DNA of 64,000 bases from Arachis hypogaea (GCF_003086295.3 NC_092053.1:81963671-82027670); one strand, 5' to 3'. Counted from the stretch's first letter, positions 44,853 through 57,237 are shown. Notes: a model not told the origin generated them from the sequence alone. Numbers and translations are program-made.

Positions 44853-46108
44853 GAACAAGTGGAAAGAATGGAAAATATTGAACCACCCAACTCTACCAAA
44901 AAGAACCACCTTCCTACTATGAATCCTTCCACCAAATTGATGAACCCTACCATCCACCCCAACTTCCAATGGATTACATCCTTGATGTTCCTGTTCAAGG
45001 ACAAGAGGAGATGAAATGGGATGTGCAACAATTCACGGCCGCTTGGAAGAGGTGATAAACCGGTTAGCATCCCAATGCTTGAATACTCAAGGAACTCCCA
45101 TGGTTACATGTGGAGAAACAAATGAAGAGCATAACATGAAGGAGAGATTGGTGGAGAATGAGGGAAGTTGCTTCATATTGGAACAATTGGAGGAAGCTAC
45201 AATTGTTGAAGAAGAGGAAGAAGTGGTTGAAGACTTAGGAGATGCGGAACCACCTTGGGAGTCTAGGATTGAAGAAAACCCCTCCAAGATGATTGAATTT
45301 GATGCAAAGGTGGAATGTGCACAACCTCCAAGGAATATCCCTTATAAAGAATTGGATGGGATAGATCAAGAATTGAGTCCCCTTGGTGATGAAGATCAAG
45401 CATAAAGTCTTAGTGGTGAAGAACCCTTTGAGCATGAAGAACCTTCTCCCGTTGGGTTTGAAAGCGTTGTGGAGGTAAATTTTTCTCACCCTCCCAATTT
45501 TGACTTGAGTATGGGAAAAGAATTAGATAATAGTGTTGAACAAAGGATCACATTTGAGAAAACTTGTGAAGAGGTGGAGATCCTTAGAAAAAGGAGGATG
45601 GGAATTGAATATGCTTTGTCAAGACCCTTGGACGCTTCTTTTCCTAGGTTGCCATCTACTCCTTCATTTGAGTGGGTGAAATTCATTTCTATTAGCTTTA
45701 TTATACCACTTGAATATGGTTTGCTTGAAATGGATGACCAACTTAGGGAGCTTTGTGGGATGAAGCGTAAAAGAAAAATGATGTGGTTGGCATTGCAAAT
45801 CAAGGCTCATTATGGATGATGCTTCAAACATGAGATATAAAGGTTGGAGTAGTGCTCAACTAGAGGGGTCTAGGAGGATTGTCAGCCACTTTATTGAGAA
45901 TTCACCTTACTCACCACCCGGTTGGACTAATAATGATGATCAACTTGAAGACAGGTGTGAAAATAAAGTGTGGAATCCCGGATCACAAGACGAGGATCAA
46001 CTTTGGGAGCCCCAAGCTTGTAAAGAACTCCATCAACACTTGGTGCAACAAAAAAGAAATCTTGGGGCACAATGGAGAACCAAGCATTGGTGGGAGTTCC
46101 GAGATTAA
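44853..46108 (+). pseudogene. Element C single ORF, copy 2, C-terminal half
   Basis: It runs from VERMENIEPP through the acidic region and the conserved C-terminal domain to KHWWEFRD-stop at 46108. Frameshifts relative to copy 1 are near 44888 (one base fewer), 45045-45055 and 45780-45800, and a TAA replaces TCA near 45403 (DEDQA-stop against EGQASSL). The domain residues PPGWTNNDDQLED, NKVW, LVQQ, WRTKHWWEF agree with copy 1 and with F. Confidence 0.7.
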
Positions 46109-46178
46109 TTCAAGTACAAACTACCTTGATGAAGAGCTCCCCATAAGTCCAACTTAAGGACAACAAACAAAAGTGTTA

Positions 46179-46196
46179 GGTGGGAGACACCCCACC
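46179..46196 (+). promoter_or_regulatory. Conserved stem-loop behind the C ORF, copy 2
   Basis: GGTGGG-AGACAC-CCCACC followed by ATGGTAACA, identical to copy 1 over the hairpin. Confidence 0.7.
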
Positions 46197-46578
46197 ATGG
46201 TAACATCCTTTCATTTTTTTCTCTTTTGTACATATTAGTAAAATAGGTTTAATTTCATGTTTTGTTTGATTAGTTGAGTTTAATTGGGAGTCTAGTAGGT
46301 TAAATAAGGTTTCATGATGTTTTGGTAGCTGTTTGGAGGTTTGGAATGCTTGGTTTGGTGCAAAAACATAGAAAAATTTTGAAAAACAGAGCACCATCCA
46401 TGTGTACGCGTGCTTCACGCGTACGCGTGCCCAAGTATTTTCAGCCAACCACGCGCATGCGTCATGTACGCGTACGCGTGGATTGAATTTTTCCACTTCC
46501 CATACATTTACCCCAGGGCACGCGCATGTGTACCTTGCACGTCCGCGTCGACTCTCTGCTTTGCCATGCACGCGTACG

Positions 46579-48053
46579 GGATGAGCGGATAATTTATACG
46601 CTTTTTGGCATTGTTTTTAGTATGTTTTTAGTATATTTTAGTTAGTTTTTATTATGTTTTTATTAGTTTTTATTCAAAAAGCATATTTCTGGACTTTACT
46701 ATGAGTTTGTGTATTTTTCTGTGATTTCAGGTATTTTCTGGCTGAAATTGAGGGACCTGAGCAAAAATCTGATTCAGAGGCTGAAAAAGGACTATAGATG
46801 TTGTTGGATTCTGACCACCTTGCACTCGAAGTGGGTTTTCTGGAGCTACAGAAGCCCAATTGGCGCGCTCTTAATTGCGTTGTAAAGTAGACATCCTGGG
46901 CTTTTCAGCAATATATAATAGTCCATACTTTGGCTGAGATTTGATGGCCCAAACAGTTGTTCCAAGTCAGCATAAAAATTCTGGCATCAAAACGCCAGAA
47001 CTGGCATAAAAGCTGGAGTTAAACGCCCAAACTGGCACAAAAGCTGGCGTTTAACTCCAAGAAAAGTCTCTACATGTGAAAGCTTCAATGCTCAGCCCAA
47101 GCACACACCAAGTGGGCGCCAGAAGTGGATTTCTACTCTAACTATTCTAGCTTACTCATTTTCTGTAACCCTAGGTCACTAGTTCATTATAAAAACTACT
47201 TTGAGTGATTCATTTTGTACCTCATGACACTTTACACGTTTCATATTGTATTCTCTATGGCATGAGTCTCTAAACTCCATGGTTGGGGGTGAGGAGCTCT
47301 GCTGTGTCTCGATGAATTAATGCAATTACTACTGTTTTCCATTCTTTCACGCTTGTTTCAATTCTAAGATATTCACTCGCACTTCAACCTGATGAATGTG
47401 ATGATCCGTGACACTCATCATTATTCTCACCTATGAACGCATGCCTGACAACCACCTCCGTTCTATCTGCAATAGCTTGAGTGCATATCTCTTGGGTTTC
47501 TAATCTAAGATTAGAACCTTAGTGGTATAGGCTAGAATTATTGGCAGCCATTCCTGAGATCCAGAACGTCTAAACCTTGTCTGTGGTATTCCAAGTAGGA
47601 TCTGAGAAGGGATGACTGTGACGAGCTTCAAACTCACGAGTGCTAGGCGTAGTGACAGCGCATTTGGACCATTTTCACTGAGAGGACGGATGGTAACCAT
47701 TGACAACAGTGATCCACCAACATACAGCTTGCCATGGAAGGAGCCTTGCTTGTGTGAAGAAAAAGACAGTTGGAAAGCAGAGATTCAGAAGACAGAGCAT
47801 CTCCAAAACCTCAACCTATTCTCCATTACTGCATAACAAGTATTTATTTCATGTTCTTTTACTTTTTACAATTAAAACTAAGATTCATTACTGATATCCT
47901 GACTAAGAATTACACTCTAACCATAGCTTGCTTCAAGCCGACAATCTCCGTGGGATCGACCCTTACTCACGTAAGGTATTACTTGGACGACCTAGTGCAC
48001 TTGCTAGTTAGTTGTGCGGAATTGCAAAAGTGCGATTGTAATTTCGTGCACCA
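46579..48053 (+). repeat. Solo FIDEL-like LTR inserted in the ACGCGT block of C copy 2
   Basis: GGATGAGCGG...TTTCGTGCACCA, 1475 bp, with perfect duplication GTACG (46574-46578, 48054-48058) cut from ACGCGTACGCGT. The first base is G where the family has T. No PBS follows. It carries the shared U3 module (46850-46935) and GGCGTTTAAC-type palindromes (46985-47062). Confidence 0.92.
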
Positions 48054-48612
48054 GTACGCGTCAGCCGGGCGTACGCGTTGCCTCCATTTCATCTATCCAC
48101 GCTTACGCGCACATGACGCGCACGGGTGGATTGCTCTATTTCACTCACCTTCTTTTCTTCTCTTCTTTCCATTACTTTCCATCTTCTCCTCTCTTTCCAC
48201 CCTTCAAACATCCTCCAACACTACCAAGCATCATGTAACACCACTTCTTTTAGTTAGTTAGTTACTTTAATTTTTGTTTTCCATTATAAGTGTTGGATTA
48301 CTAATCTTGTTTACCATTTACTACTGCTTATTACTAATAGGATGTTATCTTAACATTATTGTAGTTAATTGTCATTGTTGGATTCCTTTGTTGAGGTTGT
48401 ATTTGGTTACTTGGTTTAGAATTTTTCATGTTTAACATTTTTGAATACTAAGTACTTGTTACATTGCTTTCATGCATCTTACCTCTTTGAATTGCATGAT
48501 TTGTGTTGAGAATCTTGGGAATTGGGAACATACTCATGTATTAATCATGTGTAAACCATATGCATTAATGTTCTTGTATACATTTTAGTTTGAAAATAAA
48601 AAAAAGGAGAAA

Positions 48613-48643
<31 letters not shown>

Positions 48644-49371
48644 AGAAGAAAAAGAAAATATATAGAAAAGAAAGAAAAAGAATTACAATAAAAGGGGACA
48701 AAGTGCCCCAAAGTCAAGGTTCAATAAAAATCAATGCATATGTGTGGTGATCAAAAGAGAATACATGAGTGTGTAGAAAAGTGAAGAAGGGATAGCTAGG
48801 TTTGTTTAGAATTGTATAGGTTGTCATAGGTTAGGTGGGAAGTTTAAGTTGATCAAAGATTCAAATCTCTAGCTCACTTGACCATATGCATCCTACCTTA
48901 ACCCTAGCCCCATTACAACCTATGGGAAAGCCCTCATGATATTTGTATGCATGCATGAATTAATTATTGATTGTTAGATGAGAAACAAATCTTGAAAAGC
49001 ATGATTAGGGGAGAATTGAGTGAATCAACCCCATACACTTGAGCGACTAGAGCGGATACACATCCGGTGAGGGTTCGATTGCTCAATTACATGTTTCCAC
49101 CCATGATCATCTCTTTTCTTGCAAGTTTGTAAAATCTTTTTAATAATTCAATTCAATTGTGGGTTTGATTTGACTGCTATGGCTTTAGCCCTTATACTTA
49201 TATATGTATTCTTAGAAGTTGACTTATTTTGACCAAGTAATTGCATTCATGTAGATAGATTGCATATAGGTAGATTGTAGATAGTTAATTTGAATTGAAT
49301 AAATGTTAATGCCCTTTGCTTATTTCTTGATTTTAGCATGAGGGCATGCTTAGTTTAAGTGTGGGGAGATT
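48054..49371 (+). other. 3' tail of C copy 2 with internal deletion
   Basis: It resumes the GC block, pyrimidine tract and TTAG run (48251-48266) of copy 1, then jumps near 48499 from the equivalent of about 38660 to about 40150, losing some 1.5 kb including the small ORF and the first purine motif. A TA microsatellite is at 48616-48643. The polypurine tract GTTTAAGTGTGGGGAGATT is at 49353-49371. Confidence 0.75.
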
Positions 49372-50863
49372 TGATAATCCCCGACTTCGTGGTTTATCTT
49401 GTGGTTATTTTGGAGGATTTTATCACCTTTTCCCACATTTATTCAATGAAATAGTATGGTTTTGTAGTTCTCCCTTGAATTGTGCTTAAGTGTAAAAACA
49501 TGCTTTTTAGGCTTTAAATTGGTGATTTTAATTCACTTTAATTCCATTCGATGACTTGATGTGTTTGTTGAGTGATTTCAGGTTCATAAGGCAAGTATTG
49601 GATGAAGAAATGAGGAGAAAAGCATGCAAAAGCGAGAATGCATGAAGAAACAAAGATTGGGAGTGCATCAATGGACGCGCACGCGTACAAGGCGCGCACG
49701 CGCAAAAGTGGTTTCGCATAAAGACGCGCAAGCGTACATGCCGTGTCCACGTGGATGAAGAATTTGCCAATCGACGCGCACGCACACATGGCATGAAAGC
49801 GCCGATACTCTCACGTGGCCCACTTAAAGGCAAAACACTGGGGGCGATTTATGAGCTGCCCAGGCCCAAATCCAACTTGTTTCTGAGTGTATTTCATGCA
49901 GAATTGAAGTCCAAGCAAAGGGGGAGCAATTAGTTTAGCCAACATGAACCTTTAGTTAGTTTTTTAGAGAGTGAAGCTCCATCTTCTCTCTAGAATTAGG
50001 AATTTGGATTAGGTTTAGTTCTTAGATCTAGGTTTAATTCATGCTTTGATTTACTTTTCTTTTGTAATTTCTTCTTCTTCTACATCTCCTCTCTCTAGTT
50101 TAGCATTTAATTCTTGTAATTCTCTACTTTTATGTTGATGCACCTTTGTTCTTCCATTTTCCTTTAATGCAATTTATGATTCATGTTCCTTTATTACTCA
50201 TTTGATTTGTTGTTGTTTAATTCCTTGCAATTGAGTAGTTTAGATTTACTTTCCTTGCAATTTTACTATGTTTTCCTTTTATGACTTTCAAGTGTTGGAT
50301 AAAATGCTTGGTTGGATTTTAGAGTAGAATTTTATGCTTTTGGTTTGGGAAGGTAACTTAGGAACTCTTGAGTTACTAATGTCCAAGTGATTGATGATTG
50401 GGAGCCGTTAACGCTAGATCTCGCTAATTGATTTGGTGGAGAACTAGGACTTATGGTCTTGGATTGACATAGCTCACTTGACTTTCCTTTATTAGTTAGA
50501 GGATGACTTAGCAGGGTTGATCCTTGCCAAATTCTCATGTTGTGGTTAGTGATAAGGATAGAGATCCTTTACCGCCAACCTTTTCCAAGACCTTTTTAGT
50601 TGTTAGTTTATTTTCATTGCTATTTACATTTCATGTCTCTTATCCCAAAAACCCCAAAACATCTCATAACCAATAACAAGACACTTTGTTGCAATTCCTA
50701 GGGAGAACGACCCGAGGTTTAAATACTTCGGTTTATAGATTATAGGGGTTTGTACTAGTGACAAACAAATTTTTGCATGAAAGGACTATTGTTTGGTTTA
50801 GAAACTATACTTGCAACGAGAATTCATTTGTGAATTTTTAAACCGTCAAAAGTCTTCTCATCA
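49372..50863 (+). repeat. Element C LTR 3 (3')
   Basis: TGATAATCCCCGACTTCGTG...CTTCTCATCA, 1492 bp, followed by the target duplication AGGAC and then F LTR sequence. Confidence 0.92.
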
Positions 50864-50868
50864 AGGAC

Positions 50869-51167
50869 GTCTAATTCTAATACCTTGCCAAAAGCTTTCT
50901 TAGCTATTAGTTTATTTTCTTATCATTTACATTCCTTGTTCAACCTTTCAAAGACCCAAAAATATATTATCTCATAACCAATAATAACTACACCTCCCTG
51001 CAATTCCTTGATAGACGACCCGAGGTTTAAATACTTCGTTTTAATTTTATTGGGTTTGTTTTAGCGACAACCAAATTTTTGTATGAAAGGATTATTGTTG
51101 GTTTGGAAACTATACTTGCAACGAGGATTTAATGTGAAATTCTAAACCGTCAAAAATCCGTTCATCA
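50869..51167 (+). repeat. 5' LTR of element F, right part (U5)
   Basis: Continues the LTR left at 31000; the join reads as in LTR G (GTCTAATTCT...CTTGCCAAAAGCTTTCTTAGC). It ends in GTTCATCA and is directly followed by a PBS. Confidence 0.85.
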
Positions 51168-51170
51168 AAA

Positions 51171-51188
51171 TGGCGCCATTGCCGGGGA
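51171..51188 (+). promoter_or_regulatory. PBS of element F (tRNA-Asp)
   Basis: TGGCGCCATTGCCGGGGA, one mismatch to the tRNA-Asp complement, 3 nt after the LTR. Confidence 0.88.
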
Positions 51189-51333
51189 TATTGCAAACGT
51201 GTTCCTTATTATTGGTTATTGTGAATATTGTGAATAATTTTGCTTTTTCATTTCTTTGTTAGTTATTTCTAGTTTTAGGAGATTGTTCTCATTATTTTCT
51301 TATTTGTTTTTGTTTTTACTTTCTTTTGTTACT

Positions 51334-52001
51334 ATGAACTCTCACCCCTTTGGCTATGAGTTTGGTTACAATCATGTTGTAGGTAGAGGAGATTACAACG
51401 AGAGCTTGGATCATGGATGGTACAATCAAAGATGGGAGGAGCCACAAGGATTTGATCAACCCTCTTGGTAATAACCCTCTTGATCAACAACCATTCTATG
51501 ATGCTTACCAAGACAACGGTTATGGTGGACCTCTTTGTGACAATCAACAACCACCACAATATACCTCTGAACCCCCTCCTTAACATAGCTTTGAATCACC
51601 ATACTCACAAGCTCCTTTCCACCATTCACCCCCATATGACCCTAACCCTTATCCATCATTCCAACCACCATACGAACCATACATAGAACCACCCCAACTC
51701 CAAAATAATTACTCTCAAGAATCACCTTCCTACTATGAACCCTTTCTCTAAAATAATGAACCCTTCTATGAACCCCCACTGGATATCAACACCCTTAGTG
51801 TTATTCACCAAGGGCAATTACAGCTTCAAACCACACTTACTTCTACTCTCACTAGTCTCACCTCTACTCTGCAAACTCTTATATCCCGTGTGAATGCATC
51901 AATCCAAGAGCAACATGATCCCAATCATGCTATTGACACGAAACAAGAGAGAAGGGATTGGCTTGAAGATGAAGGAGTAGCTGCAAAACTGGTGAGGGGA
52001 G
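51334..52001 (+). pseudogene. Element F single ORF, N-terminal half
   Basis: ATG 51334 gives MNSHPFGYEFGYNHVVG, homologous to the C ORF start. After SW come two adjacent TAA codons where C has CAACAA (51470-51475), and another stop near 51582. The Tyr/Pro-rich region is shorter than in C. It is followed by a Thr/Leu-rich amphipathic segment (TTLTSTLTSLTSTLQTLISR) absent from C. Solo LTR I interrupts at 52002. Confidence 0.65.
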
Positions 52002-53176
52002 TGATAAACCACTATTTTATGCTTTATATTGTGTTTAATTGTGTGGTTTTATCATGATCCTGATCCACTTATTCATTAAAATAGCATGCATTTATATTTC
52101 CCTCCTGAAATTATTACATGAGTGAAAACTACTTCCTAGAGACTTTTAATTATACATTTTACTTCTCCTTTATTCCATTCGATGCCGTGATCTGTGTGTT
52201 AAGCGTTTCAGGCTTTATAGGGCAAGAATAACTTGGAGATTGGAAAGGAAGCTAGCAAAAATGGAAGGAACACAAGAAATTGAGGAGATGACCAGCGAGA
52301 AGCGAAGCGGTCGCATGGACGACGCGACAGCGCGGAGAAGATCAAATCGCAGTGACGCGGCCGCATGGATGAGGCGACCGCGCGAAATGGAAAAGCACGA
52401 GCGACGCGGAGGCATGGACGACGCGCCCGCGTGGTGATGCGAAACGCGAATGACGTGTCTGCATGAGCGATGCGATCGCATGGCATGCGTGATCTGGATA
52501 ATTTGCAGAATCGCTGGGGGTGATTTTGGACCATACTTTGACCCAATTTTTGGCCCAGAACAGCAGACTAAAGCCAGAGAATATGCAGAAACCAGAGACA
52601 ACATTCATTCTACACAGTTTTAGTTTTTAGATCTAGTTTTACTCCTCCCCTAGGTTTTCTCTCTACACATTCATAGTTCTTAGAATTTAATTTTCTCTTA
52701 CTTTTTTGGCATTGGAACACTGAGAAGAGTTATTACCTCATCAAGACTTCGCCATTCTAGTTCATTTTCTTTACTTGGCTTCACTCTTCCATGTTCTTTG
52801 CTTTGTTAATTTTACCATTGGAATATTTTTAGGATTATTTAATACAAGGATCACCTTTATTTTTAATTGACTATTTCGATTTTTATTTACAATGTCTTCC
52901 TTTAATTCCTTTTTATATTCTATGAATTTTACATTCACAATGAGCGAGTAGTTCCCTAACTTGATGGGGAATTGATTGAAAATATCTGATTAATAAAATA
53001 GCACCCTTTTCTGCAACTCGTTAGGAGACAACCTGGGATTCATACTCCCAGTATTTTAATTTCAATTTTCTGTGACATCTTTCTAAATTGATAGGTGGAT
53101 TTCTGGCGAATTAAGAACTATACTTGCAACGTATATATTTTAACAATTTTTAATTCGCCAATTCCTGCCCGCATCA
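52002..53176 (+). repeat. Solo LTR I in the F ORF
   Basis: TGATAAACCACTATTTTATG...CCCGCATCA, 1175 bp, flanked by GGGAG (51997-52001) and AGGAG (53177-53181). It is of the same family as LTR A. Its GC block (52290-52500) uses GACGCGNCNGCATGG words rather than ACGCGTACGCGT. Confidence 0.85.
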
Positions 53177-53181
53177 AGGAG

Positions 53182-54168
53182 ACATCAAGGAGGAGTTCGA
53201 TTTTGTATTAGAGCAATTGGAGGAACCCATAATTATCAAAGAAGAAGAAGTGGTTGAAGACATAGGAGATGCTGAACCTCCATGGGAATTAAGAGTTATA
53301 GAGAATTCTGCCAAGAAGTTTGAATTGGATGTTGAGGAGGATAGTGCATAACCTCCAAGGCATGTTTCTTAAGAAGAATTGGATGGAATAGATCAAGAGG
53401 CAAGTTCCCTTGGTGATCATGAATCAAGCCCTCCTAGTGATGAACTTGCATTCGCAATTAAACCCCTTGAGTTTGAAGGACCTCCTCCAAGTGAATCTAA
53501 AGATGATGTGGAGGTAGACTTTTCTCAACCTCCAACTTATGACTTGAGTAACGGGGAAGAATTAGAAGATTTTGATCGGGGTGCGGCTGAAGTTGAAGAG
53601 GTTTGAAAGGAGGTGGAAGAATTCAAAGAAGAGCAAAAGGGAGTAGGGCCTGCAAGACCATTGGAAACACCCTCTCCCAAAGCCATTACCATCCAATACA
53701 ATATTCAAGTGGGTAAAATCCTTATCCGTAACCTTTACTTTCCCACTTGAATATGGTTTACTTGAGATGGATGGTCAACTTAGAGCTCTTTGTGGCTTTA
53801 AGAGTAAGAGGGAGATGGTTAGTGGTAGTAGTTGGCATGCAAGGTTCAATATGGTTGCATGCTCCAAATTAAAGTACAAGGATTGGTGTAGAGCTCGATT
53901 GAATGGGTGTCAGAAGTTAGTTGGGTATCTCAGTGGGAATTCAGATTGCGTGCCACCCGGTTGGAACAATCGTGATCAATGCGAAGACGGGTGCAAAAGC
54001 AAGGTTTGGGGCCCCAGAATTCATTCTACCAATCAACACTCCTGGGGCCTTGTCACTTGCTTTAACTTGCTTGAAGGCTTTATGTGCCTAGTTTGGGCCC
54101 CCGGAGGCAATTGGAATTGCAAACATTGGTGGGGATTCCTGGATGAGTTCAAGCACAAGCCACCATGA
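53182..54168 (+). pseudogene. Element F single ORF, C-terminal half
   Basis: The acidic region (VLEQLEEPIIIKEEEVVEDI, GDAEPPWEL) and the C-terminal domain are homologous to C. Stops lie near 53350, 53370 and 53604, and a shift near 53700. The last 133 codons (53767-54168) are open and end DEFKHKPP-stop. The C copies stop eight codons earlier at KHWWEFRD but have the same downstream codons. Cys is more frequent here than in C (for example DWCRARLNGCQK, QCEDGCKSKVWGP). Confidence 0.68.
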
Positions 54169-54217
54169 CAAGGGGCTCATCAAATGTCCAACTTAAGGAC
54201 TTTAACTAAAAGTGCTA

Positions 54218-54235
54218 GGTGGGAGACAACCCACC
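54218..54235 (+). promoter_or_regulatory. Conserved stem-loop behind the F ORF
   Basis: GGTGGG-AGACAA-CCCACC, 49 nt after the stop, followed by ATGGTATGA, again a GT at the same place. Confidence 0.7.
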
Positions 54236-56638
54236 ATGGTATGATCTTTCATTTTTATTCTCAGTTTTATTTTATTATATTTTTATTAGTGTTCATTCAT
54301 AATGTCTGCATCAGCATCTGCATTCTGCATTCTGCATTCTACATAAAAAAAAAAAAGAGAGAAGCCAACCACGCGTACGCATAGGCCACGTGTGGGCATC
54401 GATTCTAATTTGGCCCTCCCATCCAACGAACAGAAAGTTGAGATGGAATCGTGCGGCTCGTTTGCAAAAAAGCATAAATTGGCCCGCGCGTACGCAAAAT
54501 TTTGCCCCCTTTAATCTGAACAGAGAGTTGTGCGGAAACGACCCTGGACTCATGCGTTTAGCACAACTTCGGCGGACGCATACGCATCATCTTCATTAAC
54601 TCCCTTCACGCGTGCGCGTCTGTGACGCGTAGGTGTCGATGCATTTTTCCCTGTCCATGCTCAAGCGTGATCCACGCGTACGCGTGGATTTGATTTCATT
54701 AACCCCTGACGTGAGAACCCTACCCCCCTCGTGTGCCCCCTCTTCTTCTCTTCCCTCCAACGTCTCCCTTTCTCATCCCTCCTCCCTCCATTAACACCTT
54801 CACCAGTCACCACCATCACCTCACACTGCAGCTACCACTGGTGACCCCGACCCGCCGTCGGCCGCCCCTCCCTCTCCCTCTTTTCTTTTTCTTCTTTTCC
54901 TACTTCTCTTCTCCTCCTTCTGCGCTTCACCAAGCACCGCCGCAGACACCACTGTGCCGCCGTGCCGCCACTACCTCGACCCCGGAAGCACTATGCACCA
55001 CTCCTCCCTTTCCCCCCCTTTCAATTTCCATCTCCGCTTTTGCTTCCTAAACCCCTTCCAGGTCTCCCCTGCTCTCCCTTCTGCGTTCTTTCTATTCTGC
55101 TTCATTAGTATAGTTAGTTAGTTTAATTACATTTTACATAATTAGTTAGCAATGCATGTTCGTAGCTTATAGGTGATTAGGTAGTTAATTGTTTTTGTAG
55201 TGGATTTAGGTAAATTTTGCTGCTCCCGCTGTCTAATTTGATATACATTCCAATTGTTCATGGCTGATATGATGTTGCTACTTTGTATTGATGATTTTTG
55301 TTGCTACTACACTTTTGCGATAGCTGAGTTTCGACTCGTTTTAATGGTTATGTCCTGATATTGATATGAGCCTTGATGCTGTTTTGGGCTTTATCAAACT
55401 GATGTTGCTGTCTGGGACTGGTTAATTCTTCTTTGTTTGTGCTGATAACTTGACCCTGTGCTTAATTGATTTATTGATGCCACTGGCTGGATATTTTGGT
55501 ATACATGAACTCTGAATTATGCTTGCAGTGATGGTGATTGTGCTAAATTTCTATATTTAAGTTGTTGATGCCGCTAAGTCTTGTTTCGACTCGTTATTCA
55601 TTGTTTAATTCAGTGATGCCTAGTTGTCTGAATCCATCGTATTTACTTATGATTGATTGATTGATTTCAATAAAGGAGGGCTACCTAAACCTATTCATTT
55701 GATACATCATTGCTGGTTTGGTGCTCTGTTTTAAGCCATTATTTTGTTCAATGTTCAAAGCATGTATGCTGTATGGTGCTTAATTGGTCATGGCTTAGTT
55801 CCTTATTATTGCTGATTTGATTGCCTATTCTGCTGTATGTTAGTTCATTTGCTTCCTCCCTATGAATTTACACATGGTTTTAGTGTTCTTAATTGTCATG
55901 AATTCATAGGACATCTGAATTGATTGATTGAGTTTGGGAACTAGCAAATTTCACGCGATGCCAATCTAAGCTTTTCAAATTTGCTTTATGGTGCCTGATT
56001 TGTTTGAATTCTTATTCTTCATGCTGCCTGACACTTACGGAATTCATATGGCTTGTTGATTCTGCTGTTTAATTTTCTGGGACCGTTCCTTTTACTACCG
56101 GAATGCTACCCAATTTTTCTGAAAACTGTTTTACTTAACTTCCACTCATGAATTGACTTTAGTACTTTTGACTTGTGATTTCTTTGGATTAACCCAAAGC
56201 CAATTCATGGGATAATGGGTTCGCATTCCTGTTCCTTTTGGTTCCCTTTCTACTTAACATGCCTTGTTGATGATTCTATTTCCTTTTGTGCTTCTTTCAT
56301 TACATGTTCTATCATCAATAATCTGCATTATATGCTTGAATGTGCGATTGCTTGTTCTTAACCCTTTTGAACTTCTTTTAATTAGGAACTACATTACCAT
56401 GCCACTAATTCTAACTTACTTCTCTAACTTTTAACTAAATTGACTTTTTCACATTTCTTTTTCATTTTCACCCTTTTTCAAACTATCTCTTTCAATCCCT
56501 TTCAAGGCATGTTAATTGTTGTTTCTTAACAGACAAGCATTATAGATTTCATTGTATAAATTCTTGGATTGTGATTTCTGATTGATTTCTTTAAATCATA
56601 CACTTCATGATTTAGCTTTCACTCCTTTGTTGCCTATC
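54236..56638 (+). other. 3' noncoding tail of F
   Basis: An ACGCGTACGC block (54370-54695), then a C/T-rich tract (54720-55080) whose proline-rich frames I take as chance, then TTAG repeats (55108-55150), then 1.5 kb of T-rich DNA without ORFs. The plan equals that of C. LTR K cuts it at 56639 before any polypurine tract. Confidence 0.65.
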
Positions 56639-57237
56639 TGATTCACAAAAACTTGCCTCTCAACAAATTTCCTTCCGGCAAGTGCACCGGATTGTCGTCA
56701 AATAAAAACTCACTGTACAGTGAGGTCGAATCCCACAAGGATTGGTAGATTGATCAACGTTATGTGGAGAATTATACTAGTTGAGCGAAATTGAAATTGA
56801 AATTTGGAATTTCAGAAAGTAAATTGGTGGGAAGCTTAAATTGCAAGAAAGTAAATGAACAGAAACTAAATTGCTGAAATTAAATGACAGAAGCTTAAAT
56901 TGCAAGAAAGTAAAGGGGAATGGGAATTAAGCATGAAATTAGAGACAGAATGTAAATAGAATGGGTAGATCGGAAATGGGGGTTCATTTGGTTTCAAGAG
57001 ATATTGAATTCTCCGGATCAAATCATTTTCATCTCTTCCTCAATCAATGCTTTCATTGACATTGTTTGGCAATCTTAGATGATTGCATCCCAATGTCTTG
57101 GCTCACCAATCTCTCTAAGCATGAACAATTGCCAAATGTCTTGATTTAATTGCTCATGGGAAGAGTTAAAGTTCGGCCACTGACTATACTATACAAATTT
57201 ATAGATTAAAGTATTGGTAGAATTTCATGTCACTATA
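56639..57237 (-). repeat. LTR K, E-family LTR in minus orientation, cut by N2
   Basis: Its end TGATTCAC at 56639 is the reverse of the E terminus GTGAATCA. U5 and R follow to 57237, where N2 inserts (left flank CTATA). The remainder would lie beyond N2. Confidence 0.8.

Larger units (their letters stand above)
31001..50863 (+). mobile_element. Element C: three-LTR, two-internal-region non-autonomous Athila-like element
   Basis: LTR 31001-32491, internal 1, LTR 41020-42511, internal 2, LTR 49372-50863. The outer flanks ATGAC (30996-31000) and AGGAC (50864-50868) are a target duplication with one change, so a single integration preceded the amplification. The uninterrupted host site can be read in LTR G. 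Each internal region has a PBS, one long ORF, a hairpin and a 3' tail with a polypurine tract. There is no gag capsid, protease or polymerase. Nested inside are a FIDEL-like fragment (33517-36696) and solo LTRs (43300-44847, 46579-48053). Confidence 0.88.

Noticed and set aside
54733..55050. Proline/threonine-rich frame of 105 codons
   Set aside because: It lies in the C/T-rich tract of the F tail, where such frames arise from composition; the equivalent tract in C has no matching protein.
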